From positions 302,708 through 366,707 of the forward strand of contig CAUYUJ010011547.1 in NCBI GenBank assembly GCA_963575745.1: a DNA stretch of 64,000 nt, written 5' to 3'. The first letter of the stretch is position 1. Every line of letters begins with the position of its first letter. The translations under genes were made by a program, and so were the position numbers. This DNA comes from Prorocentrum cordatum (taxonomy: Eukaryota > Sar > Dinophyceae > Prorocentrales > Prorocentraceae). Shown here piece by piece: positions 1 to 11,700 of the stretch. The notes beneath the pieces were generated by a model. That model saw only the letters and a program-made list of their open reading frames with translations. It was not told the origin of the DNA and did no database searches.

Positions 1-2443
1 GAGCCCACGGGGAACGCAGCGGTTAGGCGCAGCGACGTGGCGCTGGCAGCTCCGCGTCATCATCGCCGGAACAATCCCCGCCCCTCTGGGACAGGGTAAG
101 TTGGGTCTTCCAGCGCGCCCACTCTAGGCGAGGATGGGCGCTCCGAAACCCGAGGGGGGGCGGTGCCCATCCCCGCCTCGGGGGGGGCGGGTTGCCTAGC
201 GGGGCCAGCGATTCTTGGTTTTCCCCGGGCGGGGGCGGCGATCGTGTTCCTCGTTCGGACCAGGGCGGCGCGGGCGCGAGCAGGGCGGCGCAGAATTGCC
301 GCCGGGCCTCTGCCGCAGGCTGTAGTGCGGCCAGGCGCGAGACTGCCAGATTAGATTCGCTTCGACATCCAGGTAAGTCTTCAGGACCTATGCAGCTACG
401 GAATGCCCGCCGACGATGGCAGCGCGCCCCAGGACCGAACGCGCGCGTGATCCCGCGCGCAGTGGAGCTTGAAACCGCGCGCCTCAGAATAATCAAGGGC
501 GCGTGTGACTCATGACGTGGGCGTCGAACCTGGGAAACCTGGGGAGGCGTCGGCGCCATTTTTGCGGTCTTGCAGGTAGCTTCGACGAAGTTGGATGCGA
601 TTGCTTTTTTTCCAACCGCATAGTGTGCTCCACGTCGTCGACCGATTCATTCGATGGGCGGGCGCCAGCAAGTCACCGACAAGTCGATGTAGATGATCCC
701 CGGCGCCGCGCTGACGGCGAAGGCGCCTTGATCAGCGACGCCGCCGAGGCCATCCTGAAGGCCAAAGGCGCGGCTTGCATCCGTGTTCGAGGCCAGCGTG
801 CCACTGTATTCGAAGCACGCGCGGGCCTGCCACGACGCGCACTACACGTCGTGGAGGAGGAACTCGAGGGGCAACGTTACTCTCGTGTTCCATAGACTAC
901 TGCGCGAGGGCTTGTTTGTCTGCAACGCACTTTCGCTTTACAATGGCGCATCCCCGCGTCGCGCCTTGCATGGCCGATGGCCGGCTTGCTTCCCGAATCT
1001 ACTAGCGACGCATCGCGAGCAAGAGGCGGGGGCGAAGAGGTAAGTCTTGAAGCTTTTGCACAGGCCCTTGCAGTAGCCAAGGCCAACCGAACTTTGCGCA
1101 CCAAAACGACACCAGCTGGGCAACGCAATTATCAACCAAGTGATCTTGTGGGTCACCATCGACCTACCACCACATAGGACGACTGGGGAGGATGGAATAT
1201 ATAATGCCCAGTCACATGCCGCTATCCAAACCGAGGTCCAGTAGCACGTCAGGTTGGCGGCCGAGAAGTTGTGGCACACTATCAACACCCACGTCGCATT
1301 CTACAGGCAGGAGCACTCATCGCCCTTCAGATTGGCTCAGACACGACGGCCACGCTCGCGGCGCGGGCCATCATCGCGGACCCACCTGCAAAACCTGCTT
1401 TGGTGTTCGGCTATTGGCCCGTAAAGCAGGTGCGCCCGCTGATGATCGCGGCGGGTAGACTCTCGCCGAAGGTGTACCTAGCCTTGCAGCTTCTCATGGG
1501 GAATTATCGAAAACGTACTGGCCGCATGCTTCGCTAAAAGCATCCACGGGCTACCCGCCGCGCCTGTCGCTGATGGCTCCACGCTGGTATACTACGACAA
1601 CGACGCCACTCCAAGGCTCCTCGATTAGGAATCCGAAGGCACAGCCCAAAACAATCACGATGTCGCTGCATCCATCCACGCGCGAGTCATTCAACACTTC
1701 AAGTTGGAAGTCTTCGACGAAGACTGGTTCGAGTTCGAGGATCTGGCGGGCGCGCTGCGATCGAGCGGGCGCGTTCTGGAGGAACAACCACGAGCACCTC
1801 CTGTCGCTCGCGTTGGCCGACTCCCGACACTTGAAGTCCACATGTTGGAGGCATGGCAGACAGAACTACAAGGGCTAAATGAATTCATGGAGGGCTCTCC
1901 GTTGTAATCCTTGCGCGCGGTGCCTACTGATATGATCGCCGAAAACAGCGCGCTTTTGACTGTGGCCAGTACAGAGCAGGGAAACTTGCAGAAACAGGGG
2001 CGTCGTCAGGACGACGCCGAGCAGACGCACCTCGCCCCCGCGCGTGCAAACCGCCACGAAGAGACCCATGGCCTGGACACGGACGAACACGGTCAGCACG
2101 TAGAGTTTTCCTCAACCGCATCCATGTCAAAAGTTGCGCCGACGGAAAAACAGCGCAAATCATTGAACGGTGGCCATATAACTACGCTGCGCGTGCGACA
2201 CTGCCTCGTCCAAAGAGTTTTGGTCGGCGCGGAAGACGGCCTCCTCGCGAGGCCTGAATCAGAGGCAAAACCTTGTCAGTATATCCAAATCTCTGCACAC
2301 GGACCTTACAGGGATGGCTCGATAGTAATTGCTTCAAGATACAGTAAAGCAAGAAAGCATCGAACATCATAACGCCGATGCGCTGAAGGGATCCTAGCGG
2401 ATGTTCCCCAATCAGTGCTTGCACTGCAGGGGTCCTAGCGGAT
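1..2443. other. GC-rich stretch without a recognisable gene
   Basis: Several short frames are open on both strands (for example 512-895 and 1271-1537 on plus, 2182-2589 on minus), but none shows a domain I recognise and they overlap one another. Two GTAAGT donor-like sites (near 371 and 1042) could mark exons of an unrecognised gene. Just before the next repeat a short motif, TCCTAGCGGAT, occurs twice (about 2393 and 2433). Confidence 0.4.
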
Positions 2444-2620
2444 TTTGAAGGATTTGGCGAGATGGCAGCCGATTTCGGTAGGCTGCCAGGTTGGTTCCCG
2501 AGTTCCTGCTTGCTGATTCCGGTCCGATTTCGGCGGGCGGCAGGGTTCCCATATGTTTGGGTTGCCAGGTTCGTCGTCGATTTCTTCATCGATCGGTCTC
2601 ACCATCGATCTCATTACCCG
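2444..2620 (+). repeat. Left copy of a ~175-bp direct repeat
   Basis: The stretch from GATTTGGCGA through GGTTCCC and TCTCACCATCGATCTCA reappears, diverged but in the same order and orientation, at about 11412-11610. It contains the short motif CCGATTTCGG next to GGGCGG. It forms the outer edge of a compound satellite block. Confidence 0.7.
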
Positions 2621-2832
2621 AGAGAAGACCGCTTCGGCAGAAGTTCGCTTCGGCAGACGTCCGCTTCGGCAAGTCCGTTTCGGCAGGTCCGTCTCGGCAG
2701 ACGTCCACTTCGGCAGACGCCCGCTTCGGCAGACGTCCGCTTCGGCAGAGCCGCTTCGGCAGAGACGTTTCGGCAGAGACGTTTCGGCAGAGCAGTCTCG
2801 GCAGAGCCGTCTCGGCAGACACCGTTTGGGCA
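2621..2832 (+). repeat. CTTCGGCAGA tandem repeat
   Basis: About twenty imperfect units of 9-12 bp built on TTCGGCAGA. The reverse complement of the same unit forms the array at 10900-11160. Confidence 0.85.
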
Positions 2833-2834
2833 GA

Positions 2835-3190
2835 CGCCGGAGGAGTTGGAGTCGGAATCGGAGTCGGAGTCGGAAGGAGGAGTCGGCGGAGGAGTCGGAG
2901 TTGGAGTCGGAGGAGGAGTCGGAGTCGGAGTCGGAGTTGGAGTCGGAGTCGGAGTCGGAGGAGGAGTCGGAGGAGGAGGAGTCGGAGTCGGAGTCGGAAA
3001 CGGAGGAGGAGGAGGAGTCGGAGTCGGAGTCGGAGGAGTCGGAGGAGTCGGAGGAGTCGGAGTCGGAGTCGGAGTTGGAGTCGGAGGAGGAGTCGGAGTC
3101 GGAGGAGTCGGAGTCGGAGTTGGAGTCGGAGTCGGAGGAGGAGTCGGAGTCGGAGTTGGAATCGGATTAGGAGGAGGAGTCGGATTCGGC
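2835..3190 (+). repeat. GGAGTC hexamer satellite
   Basis: Uninterrupted GGAGTC/GGAGTT units with occasional GGA insertions. It is the reverse complement of the much longer TCCGAC array at 8220-10130. Open frames through it encode only low-complexity Glu/Ser, Gly/Val or Arg/Ser and are not genes. Confidence 0.9.
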
Positions 3191-3660
3191 GGACGCCCCT
3201 TCCTCGCCTCCTGCTCTTCGGCAGACGCCTTCTCGTCGCCACTTGCCCTGCTCTGGGAATTCGGAGGCGACGAGCGGAGTGAAACATGCCACGAACGGGC
3301 AGACAAAAGCAGGAGGGAACTGAGGAGTATGAGTACGGGCCCCCATGAGGGGAACGACGTTGCACAGGAGGAGGGGAACGAGGACGAGGACGAGGAGGAA
3401 AAGGTGGAGGGAGAACGCCTCCTCGTCGCCTCCTGCCCTGTTCTGGGCTTCCGACGGCGGCGGGCAGGCTGAGAAATGCAGGGAGGAGATGAGGAGGATG
3501 AGGAAGAGCCCCAGGAGGGGAACGACGAGGCACAGGAGGAAGGGGACGAGGACAACGACAAGGAGGAAAAGGTGCAGGACGGAGGTGGGCACGACCAGGA
3601 GGGCAAGACGAAGAGGACGAGGAGGAATCGGGGCAGGACGGAATTGGAATGATGCCATTT
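3191..3660 (+). repeat. Purine-rich degenerate repeat
   Basis: A ~170-190-bp unit is present about twice. Each copy has CTCGTCGCC plus TGCCCTG plus TCTGGG, then a GGA/GGACGA-rich tail (copies near 3229-3400 and 3417-3600). No gene is seen. Confidence 0.55.
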
Positions 3661-3744
3661 TGGATCAGTTTCGCTGGCTTCCTGCATCCAGCCCGGAGCC
3701 CAGAGAACACCTGCACGCAGGGTCGCTACCACTGACGCCAGGAC

Positions 3745-4913
3745 ATGGCGGCGCCACCTCAGCCAGCAGCGCTTGCTCCGCAGCTCGCGGTGGCAGCACA
3801 AGCGCCGCAGCAGGCAGCCAAGGCAAAGCCGCCTCAGCGTCCACTCCCGCGCCCTCTGCCGGAGGGCAGCGAATACATCATGAGCAGTCGGGGTGGCACC
3901 AAACTCCACCACAAAGGCTACATGTACAACCTGCGCTACCGTGCGACAGCTGACTCCTACATTATCTGGGACTGCGAGAAGGGGAAGCGTACCAAAACAG
4001 CGGCACTGGGATGCGAGGCCCAGGTGAAGATGACGGTGCAGAACGGGACCGTGCTCTTGGAGGACCGTCTGCGTCCTTCCATCTCTATCTCTGTACGCTT
4101 CCACCCACACCCCCTGCCAGGAACGCAACGCCCGCGGCCACGGCCCAAACCCGGACAAGGTCACAGAGCAGCGCTGCCGCGGTGAGGTGCCCGTCGCCCG
4201 ACTTGTCGTCCCAATCTTCGTCGGTTAGTCGTCTTCGTCGTCGTCCGCGTCGTCGTCGCCGCCGTGGTCGTTGTCGTCGTCGCCGTTGTCGTCGTCGTCG
4301 TCGTCGTCCTCGTCGTGGTCGTCGTCGTCTTCGTCGTCGTCGTCGTCGTCGTTGTCGTCGTCGTCGGCGTCACCGTCGTCGTCGCCGTCGTCGTCGTCGT
4401 CGTCGTTGTCATCGTCGTCGTCGTCGTCGTCCTCGCCGCCGTCGTCGTCGTCGTCGTCGTCTTCGTCGTCTTCGTCGTCGTCGTCGTCGTCGCCGTTGTC
4501 GTCGTCGTCGTCGTCCTCGTCCTCGTCGTGGTCGTCGTCGTCGTCGTTGTCGTCGTCGTCGTCGTCGTCGGCGTCACCGCCGTCGTCGTCGCCGCCGTCG
4601 TCGTCGTCGTCGGCCTCGTCGTGCGCGTCGTCGTCCTCGTCGTCGTCGTCGTCGTCGGCGTCGGCGTCGGCGTCGTCGTCGCCGCCGTCGGCGTCGTCGT
4701 CGCCGTGCGCGTCGTTTTTCTCGTCGTCGCCGTCGTCGTCGCCGTCGTCGCGCGCGTCGTCGTCGTCGTGCGCGTCGTCGTCGTCGTCGTCTTTGTCGTC
4801 CTTGTCGTCGTCGTCGTCGTTGTCGTCCCGACCCGTCCGCCCGACACGACCCGCCCGACACGACCCGCCCGTCGTCGCCGCCGTCGTCGTCGTCCCCGTG
4901 GCCCCCGTCGCCC

Positions 4914-4945
<32 letters not shown>

Positions 4946-5014
4946 GCCGTGGTCGTCGTCGTCGCCGTCGTCGTCGTCGCCCATCGTAGTCGTCGTCGCC
5001 GCCGCCGCCGCCGT

Positions 5015-5055
<41 letters not shown>

Positions 5056-5083
5056 GCGCCGCCGCCGTCGTCGTCGTCGTATT

Positions 5084-5137
<54 letters not shown>

Positions 5138-7714
5138 GGTCGTCGTCGTCGTCGTCGTCGTCGCCTTTGTCGTCGTCGACGTCGCGCGCGTCGTCGTCGT
5201 CGTCGTCGTCGCCCGACCCCGCCCGCCCGCCAGGGCCCGCCCGCCCGACCCGACCCGACCCGCCCGCCCAGACCCGCCCGTTAGGGCCCGCCCGCCCGAC
5301 CCGAAACGACCCGCCCGACCCGACCCGCCCGCGAGGGTCCGCCGGCCCGACCCCGCCCGATCTGCCCGCCCCAACCCGCTCGTTAGGGTATTGCACGCGG
5401 CCCCCTATCAATGATGCATCATACTTTAATGTCCCGCCCGCCCGACCCGACCCGCCCGTTAGGGCCCGCCCGACCCGGCCCGCCCGTTAGGGCCCGCCCG
5501 ACCCGACCCGACCCGCCCGTTAGGGTCCGCCCGCCCGACCCGACCCGACCCGCCCGACCCGACCCGCCCGTTGGGGCATTGCGCGCGTGCCACCTCCATG
5601 GTGCACCATACTTTAATGTCCCGCCCGCCCGACCCGACCCGCCCGTTAGGGGCCGCCCGACCCGACCCGCCCCCAGGGTCCGCCCGCCCGACCCGACCCG
5701 ACCCGCCCGCCCGCCCGGGTCCGCCCCGACCCGACCCGACCCGCCCGTCCCGACCCGCCCGTTAGGGTATTGCGCGCGTGCCACTTCGATGATGCATCAT
5801 ACTTTAATCCCGCCCGCCCGGCCCGACCCGCCCGTCAGGGTCCGCCCGACCCGACCCGCCCGCCCGACCCGACCCGCCCGCTAGGGTCCGCCCGCCCGAC
5901 CCGACCCGACCCGACCCGCCCGCGCGCGTGCGTCCCGACCCGCCCGAGGGTCCGCCCGCCCGACCCGACCCGCCCGCTAGGGTCCGCTCGCCCGACCCGA
6001 CCCGACCCGCCCGTCCCGACCCGCCCGACGCGACCCGCCCGTTGTCGTCTTCGCCGTCGCCATTGCTGGAGTCTTCGTCGTGCTCGTCGTCGTTTACATC
6101 GCGGTTATCGCGGTCGTCGTAGTGGTCGTCCTTCTCAGGTGTACAAGCGGCTGCGCGAGGAGGGGCCCGCGCAGGCCAGCGCGGGGGCGCTCGCGGCGAA
6201 CGCCCTCGCGACAGTTCCACCAGTCGACGTTGCCCAAGTCCCCACCGCCCCGACGCTGCGGCGCGCTTGCTGGCGGTACAGGCACAAGCACCTCGACGCG
6301 CAGCTCAAGCAGGGGGCTGACCCCGACGTCGAGCTCGACTTCTCCTCTGTGGAGACTCTCTCACTTGTGCCCGCTCTCAAGAAGATCGGGGACCAGGACT
6401 TCCTCTTGTACGACAGCGGCGTCACGAGGGAATCCCACAGGATCCTCTGTTACGGGACGAAGGACAATGTGGAGTTCTTGAACAACTGCAGTCTGTGGCT
6501 CGCGGATGGCACCTTCCGCATCGCACCGGAGCCCTTCCGCCAGGTGTACACAGTCCACGGGTACGACCGCGGCTACACGTTGCCTTGCCTCTACTTCCTC
6601 CTGACAGACAAGTCGGAGAAGACCTACAAGCACGTCTGGGACCAGGTGTTCCTCATGCTTCCTGACGGCCCAGAGCCCGAGGTGTCCCTGCTCGTCGACT
6701 ACGAGCAGGCCGCCTTCAAGGCTGCCGAGAAGTCCTTCCTCGACATCAACGTGGGGGGGTGCTGGATGCACTTCGCCGGGGCCTTGTGGAAGCACGTCCA
6801 GAGCCTCGGCCTGGCCGGCCGCTTCCGCGACGACTGCGACTTCCGCTTCCGCGCGCGGCCCTCGGCCGTTCTCCCCTCCTTCACGCAGCTTTCGCTCTCC
6901 CTCTCTCTCTTTTTCTGTCGTTCTGCGTGTCTCTCCCTCTTCTTATATTCCCCTCTCCTCGTTTTCTCGCGTCTGTCCTTGCTACAGTGCTTAGGTTAAG
7001 ATGCTGCAGTGCCTGGCGTTCCTGCCGCCAGACGCCGTGGCGGACCACTTCGAAACCCTGGCCCACGAGCCGCGGGCTCGGCGGCCGCCCTGCTGGCCAC
7101 GCGCGGCGCCAACGACGCCATGCCTGCTGCCCCTCTGGCGACGTTTGTCCGCCTTCTTCCCCCTGCTGCTCCGATCCTCGGCGTTTTTTTTTATGCGTGG
7201 CCCCTCCCTTCCTCCCCTTTTCTGTTCGGAGTCGTCCGCGGCCCCCCTTGCGATCCCAACCTTGTGCTTCCTCGCGCCGAGGTTCCAAGACGCCGAGACC
7301 CCGTTCCTCAAGTACTTCGAGAAAACTTGGATCGGGGAGCGCAAGCGGAATGGCGAGAGGAACCCCCCTCTCTTCCCCCACGAGTTGTGGAATGTCCACA
7401 CGCGGTGTTTGGAGGAGAAGTTCCTTACGAACAATATGGCAGAATTATTCCACAGGCACCACGCGGACCGCTTCCACCACGGCCAGAAGCGCCCTTACTT
7501 CCCTAAATTCGTGGAGCGCCTCCGCCTCCAGCAACACGAGACACTTCGCGACCTCGCCGAGCTAGCGCAGGGAGGCCACAAGAGGGAGAGCCCCGACACG
7601 AAAAAACGCACGGCCTACCAGAAGGAGCTCGTCAGCCGGTACCTCCTGAGCGGTGACGCCACCACTGCGGTCAACGGCTTGGCCACGCTCTACATGAAGC
7701 ACGAGGCCGATTAG
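3745..7714 (+). CDS. MULE-type transposase with FLYWCH zinc finger, five exons
   Basis: Proposed exons are 3745-4062, 4121-4186, 6139-6852, 6995-7071 and 7282-7714. They total 1,608 nt with no internal stop, giving 535 residues. An N-terminal FLYWCH-like zinc finger (about residues 40-125) has Gly-Tyr-x-Tyr, a Trp-x-Cys pair and a later Cys, followed by HGPNPDKV, typical of MULE proteins. The MULE catalytic domain has its acidic triad at D251 (in DGTF), D315 (in DYEQAA) and E446 (in NNMAELFHR), plus a C-x-x-H in GGCWMHF. It should act in the nucleus on element ends. Intron donors are GA (4063), GT (4187) and GC (6853, 7072); all acceptors are AG followed by G. The start is the first in-frame ATG, and upstream exons are possible. 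No TIRs were found around it, so it may be an element that lost its ends or a domesticated gene. Domain calls are from family knowledge; exon edges are inferred. Confidence 0.82.
4187..6138 (+). repeat. 1.95-kb MULE intron made of GTC and CCCGACCCG repeats
   Basis: The intron begins GTGCCC after GAG and ends TTCTCAG before GTGTAC, so AGGTG stands at both boundaries. From 4200 to 5215 it is an imperfect GTC trinucleotide array. From 5216 to 6040 it is CCCGCCCGACC units with CGTTAGGG interruptions. Long Val, Ser, Arg and Thr/Asp-rich open frames here are repeat artefacts. Confidence 0.8.
5391..5815 (+). repeat. ~190-bp higher-order unit with a conserved palindrome
   Basis: Three copies of a spacer (TATTGCGCGCGTGCCAC, a 12-bp palindrome, then ACTTTAAT) sit at ~190-bp spacing inside the CCCGACCCG array. 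The palindromes lie at 5411-5422, 5598-5609 and 5789-5800. Copies 1 and 3 read ATGATGCATCAT and copy 2 ATGGTGCACCAT, so two symmetric changes keep the dyad perfect. Confidence 0.8.
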
Positions 7715-7729
7715 TAGTTAGCTGCGATG

Positions 7730-7860
7730 CTAGACATCCGGAGGAGGAGGAGGAGGAGGAGGAGGAGGAGGAGGAAGAGGAGGAGGAGGAGGAGGAGGAG
7801 GAGGAGGAGGAGGAGGGGCGGAGGAAGAGGAGGACGAGGACGAGGAGAAGGAAAAGGACC
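7730..7860 (+). repeat. GGA microsatellite
   Basis: GGA repeats directly follow the MULE stop codon. From 7860 to 8200 the sequence is GC-rich with no recognisable gene. Confidence 0.9.
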
Positions 7861-8219
7861 AGGAGGGCGAGGAAAACGACGGCTGCGGAGACGGCGGCGG
7901 CGGCGACGGCGCCGAAGACGAGGGCGACGACCATCGATGACGTCTTTAGGCCTCCCACGAGGCCCGCCGCCGCGAACTCTGCCCGAATTCGCCGCCTTCG
8001 GCAATCCTTCCCGCTCCTCCGGACTCTACCCTCCGCGTCACTGCATTCAGCTCCTCCCCGCTCCTCGGGACGCCTCTTCGCTCCATCCCACTTCTCCCGT
8101 ACATGGACAATCTATCCGAAACCTGCGACACAAGATGCCCCCCGGACCCCCGCATTAATATTGGGGAGATGTGGCAATGAAGGGGGGGCTTAGATGGACA
8201 ATAATATTCGAACCCCCCA

Positions 8220-10130
8220 AACCACACCCACTCCGACCCCAACTCCCGCTCCGACTCTTCCGGCTCCGACTCCTCTTCCGACTCCGACTCCGACTCCGAC
8301 TCCGACGACTCCGACTCCGACTCCGACTCCTCTTCCGACTCCGACTCCGATTCCGGCTCCGACTGCTCCGACTCCGACTCCTCCTCCGACTCCGACTCCA
8401 TATCCGATTCCGACTCTTCCGACTCCGACTCCGACTCCGACTCCAATTCCGATTCCTCCGACTCCGATTCTTCTTCCGACTCCGACTCCGACTCCAATTC
8501 CGACTCCTCCGACTCCGACTCCTCCTCCGACTCCTCCGACTCCGACTCCTCCTCCGACTCCGATTCCGACTCCACTTCCGACTCCTCCTCCTCCTCCTCC
8601 GACTCCGACTCCGATTCCAACTCCGACTCCGACTCCGACTCCTCCTCCTCCGACTCCGACTCCGACTCCTCCGAATCCGACTCCGACTCCTCCTCCGTTT
8701 CCGACTCCGACTCCAACTCCGTCTCCGACTCTTCCGACTCCGACTTCGACTCTTCGTCCGACTCCGACTCCCACTCCCGCTCCCACTCCGACTCCTCCGA
8801 CTCCGACTCCTCCTCCGACTCCAACTCCGACTCCGACTCCGACTCCTCCGACTCCGACTCCGACTCCTCCTCCGACTCCACATCCGACTCCGATTCCGAC
8901 GACTCCGACTCCAACTCCGACTCCAACTCCGACGACTCCGACTCCGACTCCGACTCCTCCTCCGACTCCGACTCCGATTCCGACTCCGACTCCGACTCCG
9001 ACTGCTCCGACTCCGACTCCGACTCCGACTCCGACTCCATATCCGATTCCGACTCCTCCGACTCCGACGACTCCTCCGACTCCGACTCCAATTCCGACTC
9101 CTCCGACTCCGATTCCTCCTCCGACTCCGACTCCGACTCCAATTCCGAATCCTCCGACTCCGACTCCTCCTCCGATTCCGATTCCAACTCCGACTCTTCC
9201 GACTCCGACTCTTCCTCCGACTCCGATTCCGACTCCAACTCCGACTCCGACTCCTCCGACTCCGACTCCTCCTCCGACTCCGACTCCAACTCCGACTCCG
9301 ACTCCGACTCCTCCTCCTCCGACTCCGACTCCGACTCCTCCGAATCCGACTCCGACTCCTCCTCCGTTTCCGACTCCGACTCCGACTCCGACTCCTCCGA
9401 CTCCGACTCCGACTCCTCGTCCGACTCCGATTCCGACTCCGACTCCGACTCCGACTCCAATTCCCATTCCGACTCCTCCGACTCCGACTCCTCCTCCGAC
9501 TCCGACTCCAACTCCGACTCTTCCGACTCCGACTCCGACTCCGACTCCTCCTCCGACTCCAACTCCGACTCCGACTCCGACGACTCCGACTCCTCCTCCG
9601 ACTCCAATTCCGACTCCGACTCCTCCGATTCCTCCTCCGACTCCGATTCCGACACTCACTCCGACTCCTCCGACTCCGACTCCTCCGATTCCGATTCCAA
9701 CTCCGACTCTTCCGACTCCGACTCCTCCTACGACTCCGACTCCGACTCCGACTCCTCCGACTCCGACTCCGACTCCCCCTCCTCCGTTTCCGACTCCGAC
9801 TCCGACTCCGACTCCGACTCCTCCGTCTCCGACTCCTCCTCCGACTCCAACTCCGACTCCGACTCCTCCTCCGACTCCGACTCCAACTCCAACTCCGACT
9901 CCTCCGACCCCGACTCCGACTCCGACTCCGACTCCAATTCCGACTCCTCCGATTCCTCCTCCGACCCCGACTCCGACTCCGACTCCGACTCCAATTCCGA
10001 CTCCGATTCCTCCGATTCCGACTCCTCCGACTCCGACTCCTCCTCCGACTCCGACTCCGACTCCAGCTCCGACTCCTCCGACTCCGACTCCGACTCCGAC
10101 TCCTCCTCCGACTCCGACTCAAAATCCGAT
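8220..10130 (+). repeat. 1.9-kb TCCGAC hexamer satellite
   Basis: Nearly pure GACTCC/GACTCT/GATTCC units with occasional CCT insertions. Frames of up to 1,070 codons run through it but encode Pro-Thr, Leu-Arg, Glu-Ser, Gly-Val or Arg-Ser runs. I read these as satellite artefacts, not SR proteins. Confidence 0.95.
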
Positions 10131-10535
10131 TCCTCCTCCTCCTCTTCCTCCTCCTCCTCTTTTCTTTCCTCTTCCTCCGCCTGCACGTCCTCGTCCTCCT
10201 CTTCCTCCTCCTCCTCCTCCACCTCCTCCTCCTCCTCCTCCTCGCCCGTCCTCCTCATCCTCCTCATTTTCCTCATCCTCCCGCTTTCCTCCCTTCTCCC
10301 CCTCCCTTCCCCCTCCTCCTCCTCCTCCTCCTCCTCCTCCTCCTCCTCCTCCTCCTCTTCGTCATCCTCCTCTCACCTTCCTCCTCCCTCCTTTTCCCTC
10401 CTTCCACCTCCGATCATCTGATGCTGCTGTTGCTCCTCCTCCTCCTCGGGTTGCTCTTCTTCTTTTTCTTATTATTATTATTATTATTATTATTCTTCTC
10501 CTCCTCCTCATCATCCTCATCCTCCGCCTCTTCCT
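10131..10535 (+). repeat. CCT-rich microsatellite with ATT run
   Basis: CTCCTC repeats continue from the hexamer array; 10468-10496 is a pure ATT run. From 10540 to 10700 there is ~150 bp of non-repetitive DNA without a recognisable product, then CTG and CTCCTC runs at 10718-10860. Confidence 0.85.
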
Positions 10536-10899
10536 CCTCCAGGGAGGGTTTGCGACGTTCCGTAGGTCTGTTGGCGGAGCTGGGTTTTACAGTCTATCGT
10601 TCTTCCTCGCGCTCCTCTGTGAGTGCTCGCGTTCGTGGTCATTCATGGCGCACTCATGCACACGTTAGCTGTACACCACATCTCTTCGCAGCCGTCCGAC
10701 GGGAAAACTCCTACGACTCCAGCTGCTGCTGCTGCTGCTGCTCCTCCTCCTCCTCCGGGGTCCACCTCATCCAGAGTCCTCCTCTCCCTCCTCCTGCTCC
10801 TTCTCAGGCTGACTCTCCTGCTGCTGCTCCTCCTCCTCCCGCTTCTTCTCCTCCTTCTCCCCCGATTGGCCCGTTGGCTCTACCACGACCCCCAGCGGC

Positions 10900-11160
10900 T
10901 CAGCCGAAGAGGATCCGCCGAACAGGACTTCTGCCGAAGCGGATCTGCCGAAGAGGCTCTGCCGAAGCGGCGTCTGCCGAAGCGGCCCTGCCGAAACGGC
11001 TCTGCCGAGGCGGCTCTGCCGAAACGGCTCTGCCGAAGCGGTGTCTGCCGAAGCAGTCGTCTGCCGAAGCGGTTCTGCCGAAGCGGTCTGCCGAGACGGA
11101 CTTGCCGAAACGGTTTGCCGAAACGGTTCTGCCGAAACGGACTTCCGCCGACGCGGACTT
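10900..11160 (+). repeat. TCTGCCGAAGCGG tandem repeat
   Basis: About twenty-two imperfect units of CTGCCGAAGCGG. This is the reverse complement of the 2621-2832 array. Confidence 0.88.
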
Positions 11161-11164
11161 GTAC

Positions 11165-11370
11165 CTCATTACCCACCTTTCTATCGATCTCACGATCGAT
11201 CGTACTATCGATCTCGCAATCGATCCCACAATTGATCGCACGAGCGATCTCACGAGCGATTTCAGTATCGATCTCACTGAATCGACATCACCATCCGTCC
11301 CACGACCGACCAAACTATCGTCCTCATCGATCCCACTATCGATCTCACAAACGATTTCCATATCGAAATC
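11165..11370 (+). repeat. ATCGATCTCAC short-period repeat
   Basis: Degenerate 12-16-bp units built on ATCGATC and TCTCAC. A short stretch of the same unit is at 2585-2620. Confidence 0.8.
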
Positions 11371-11411
11371 ATTTACTTCCTAACCATCCGCTGATTGGGT
11401 TTTCTCTGATG

Positions 11412-11700
11412 TACTTGAAAGATTTGGCGAAACTGCCCGGCCGATTCTGGTGGGCGGCCAGGATCCTGGGTTCCCGGTTCTGGGTTCTTCTGTTCTTGCT
11501 TGTTGGTTCTGGGCCGATTTCGGTGGGCGGCGAGGTTCCCGGTTTTCGGGGTTCCTGGGTTTTTGGTCGATATTTCTATCGATCGGCCTCACCATCGATC
11601 TCACTACCTATTGCGCTCTCGATCTCACTACAGTTCGCACGAGTGATCTCACGATCGATCTCGCTGAATCGACTTCACGATGAGTCTCGCGATCGAACTT
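11412..11700 (+). repeat. Right copy of the ~175-bp direct repeat
   Basis: Matches 2444-2620 (GATTTGGCGA, CCGATTTCGG, GGTTCCCGG, then CTCACCATCGATCTCA) and then runs on into more ATCGATC units. Confidence 0.7.

Noticed and set aside
4011-5414. Poly-Arg, poly-Val, poly-Ser and Asp-rich frames
   Set aside because: Products of GTC repeats inside the MULE intron.
5216-6040. Telomere-like TTAGGG words
   Set aside because: They occur singly within CCCGCCCGTTAGGGTCC, not as TTTAGGG or TTAGGG tandem arrays.
8155-10276. Very long open frames (up to 1,070 codons), some resembling Arg/Ser or Glu/Ser-rich proteins
   Set aside because: All lie in the TCCGAC hexamer satellite, which cannot create stops in most frames; both strands and all frames are open, so coding is not supported.
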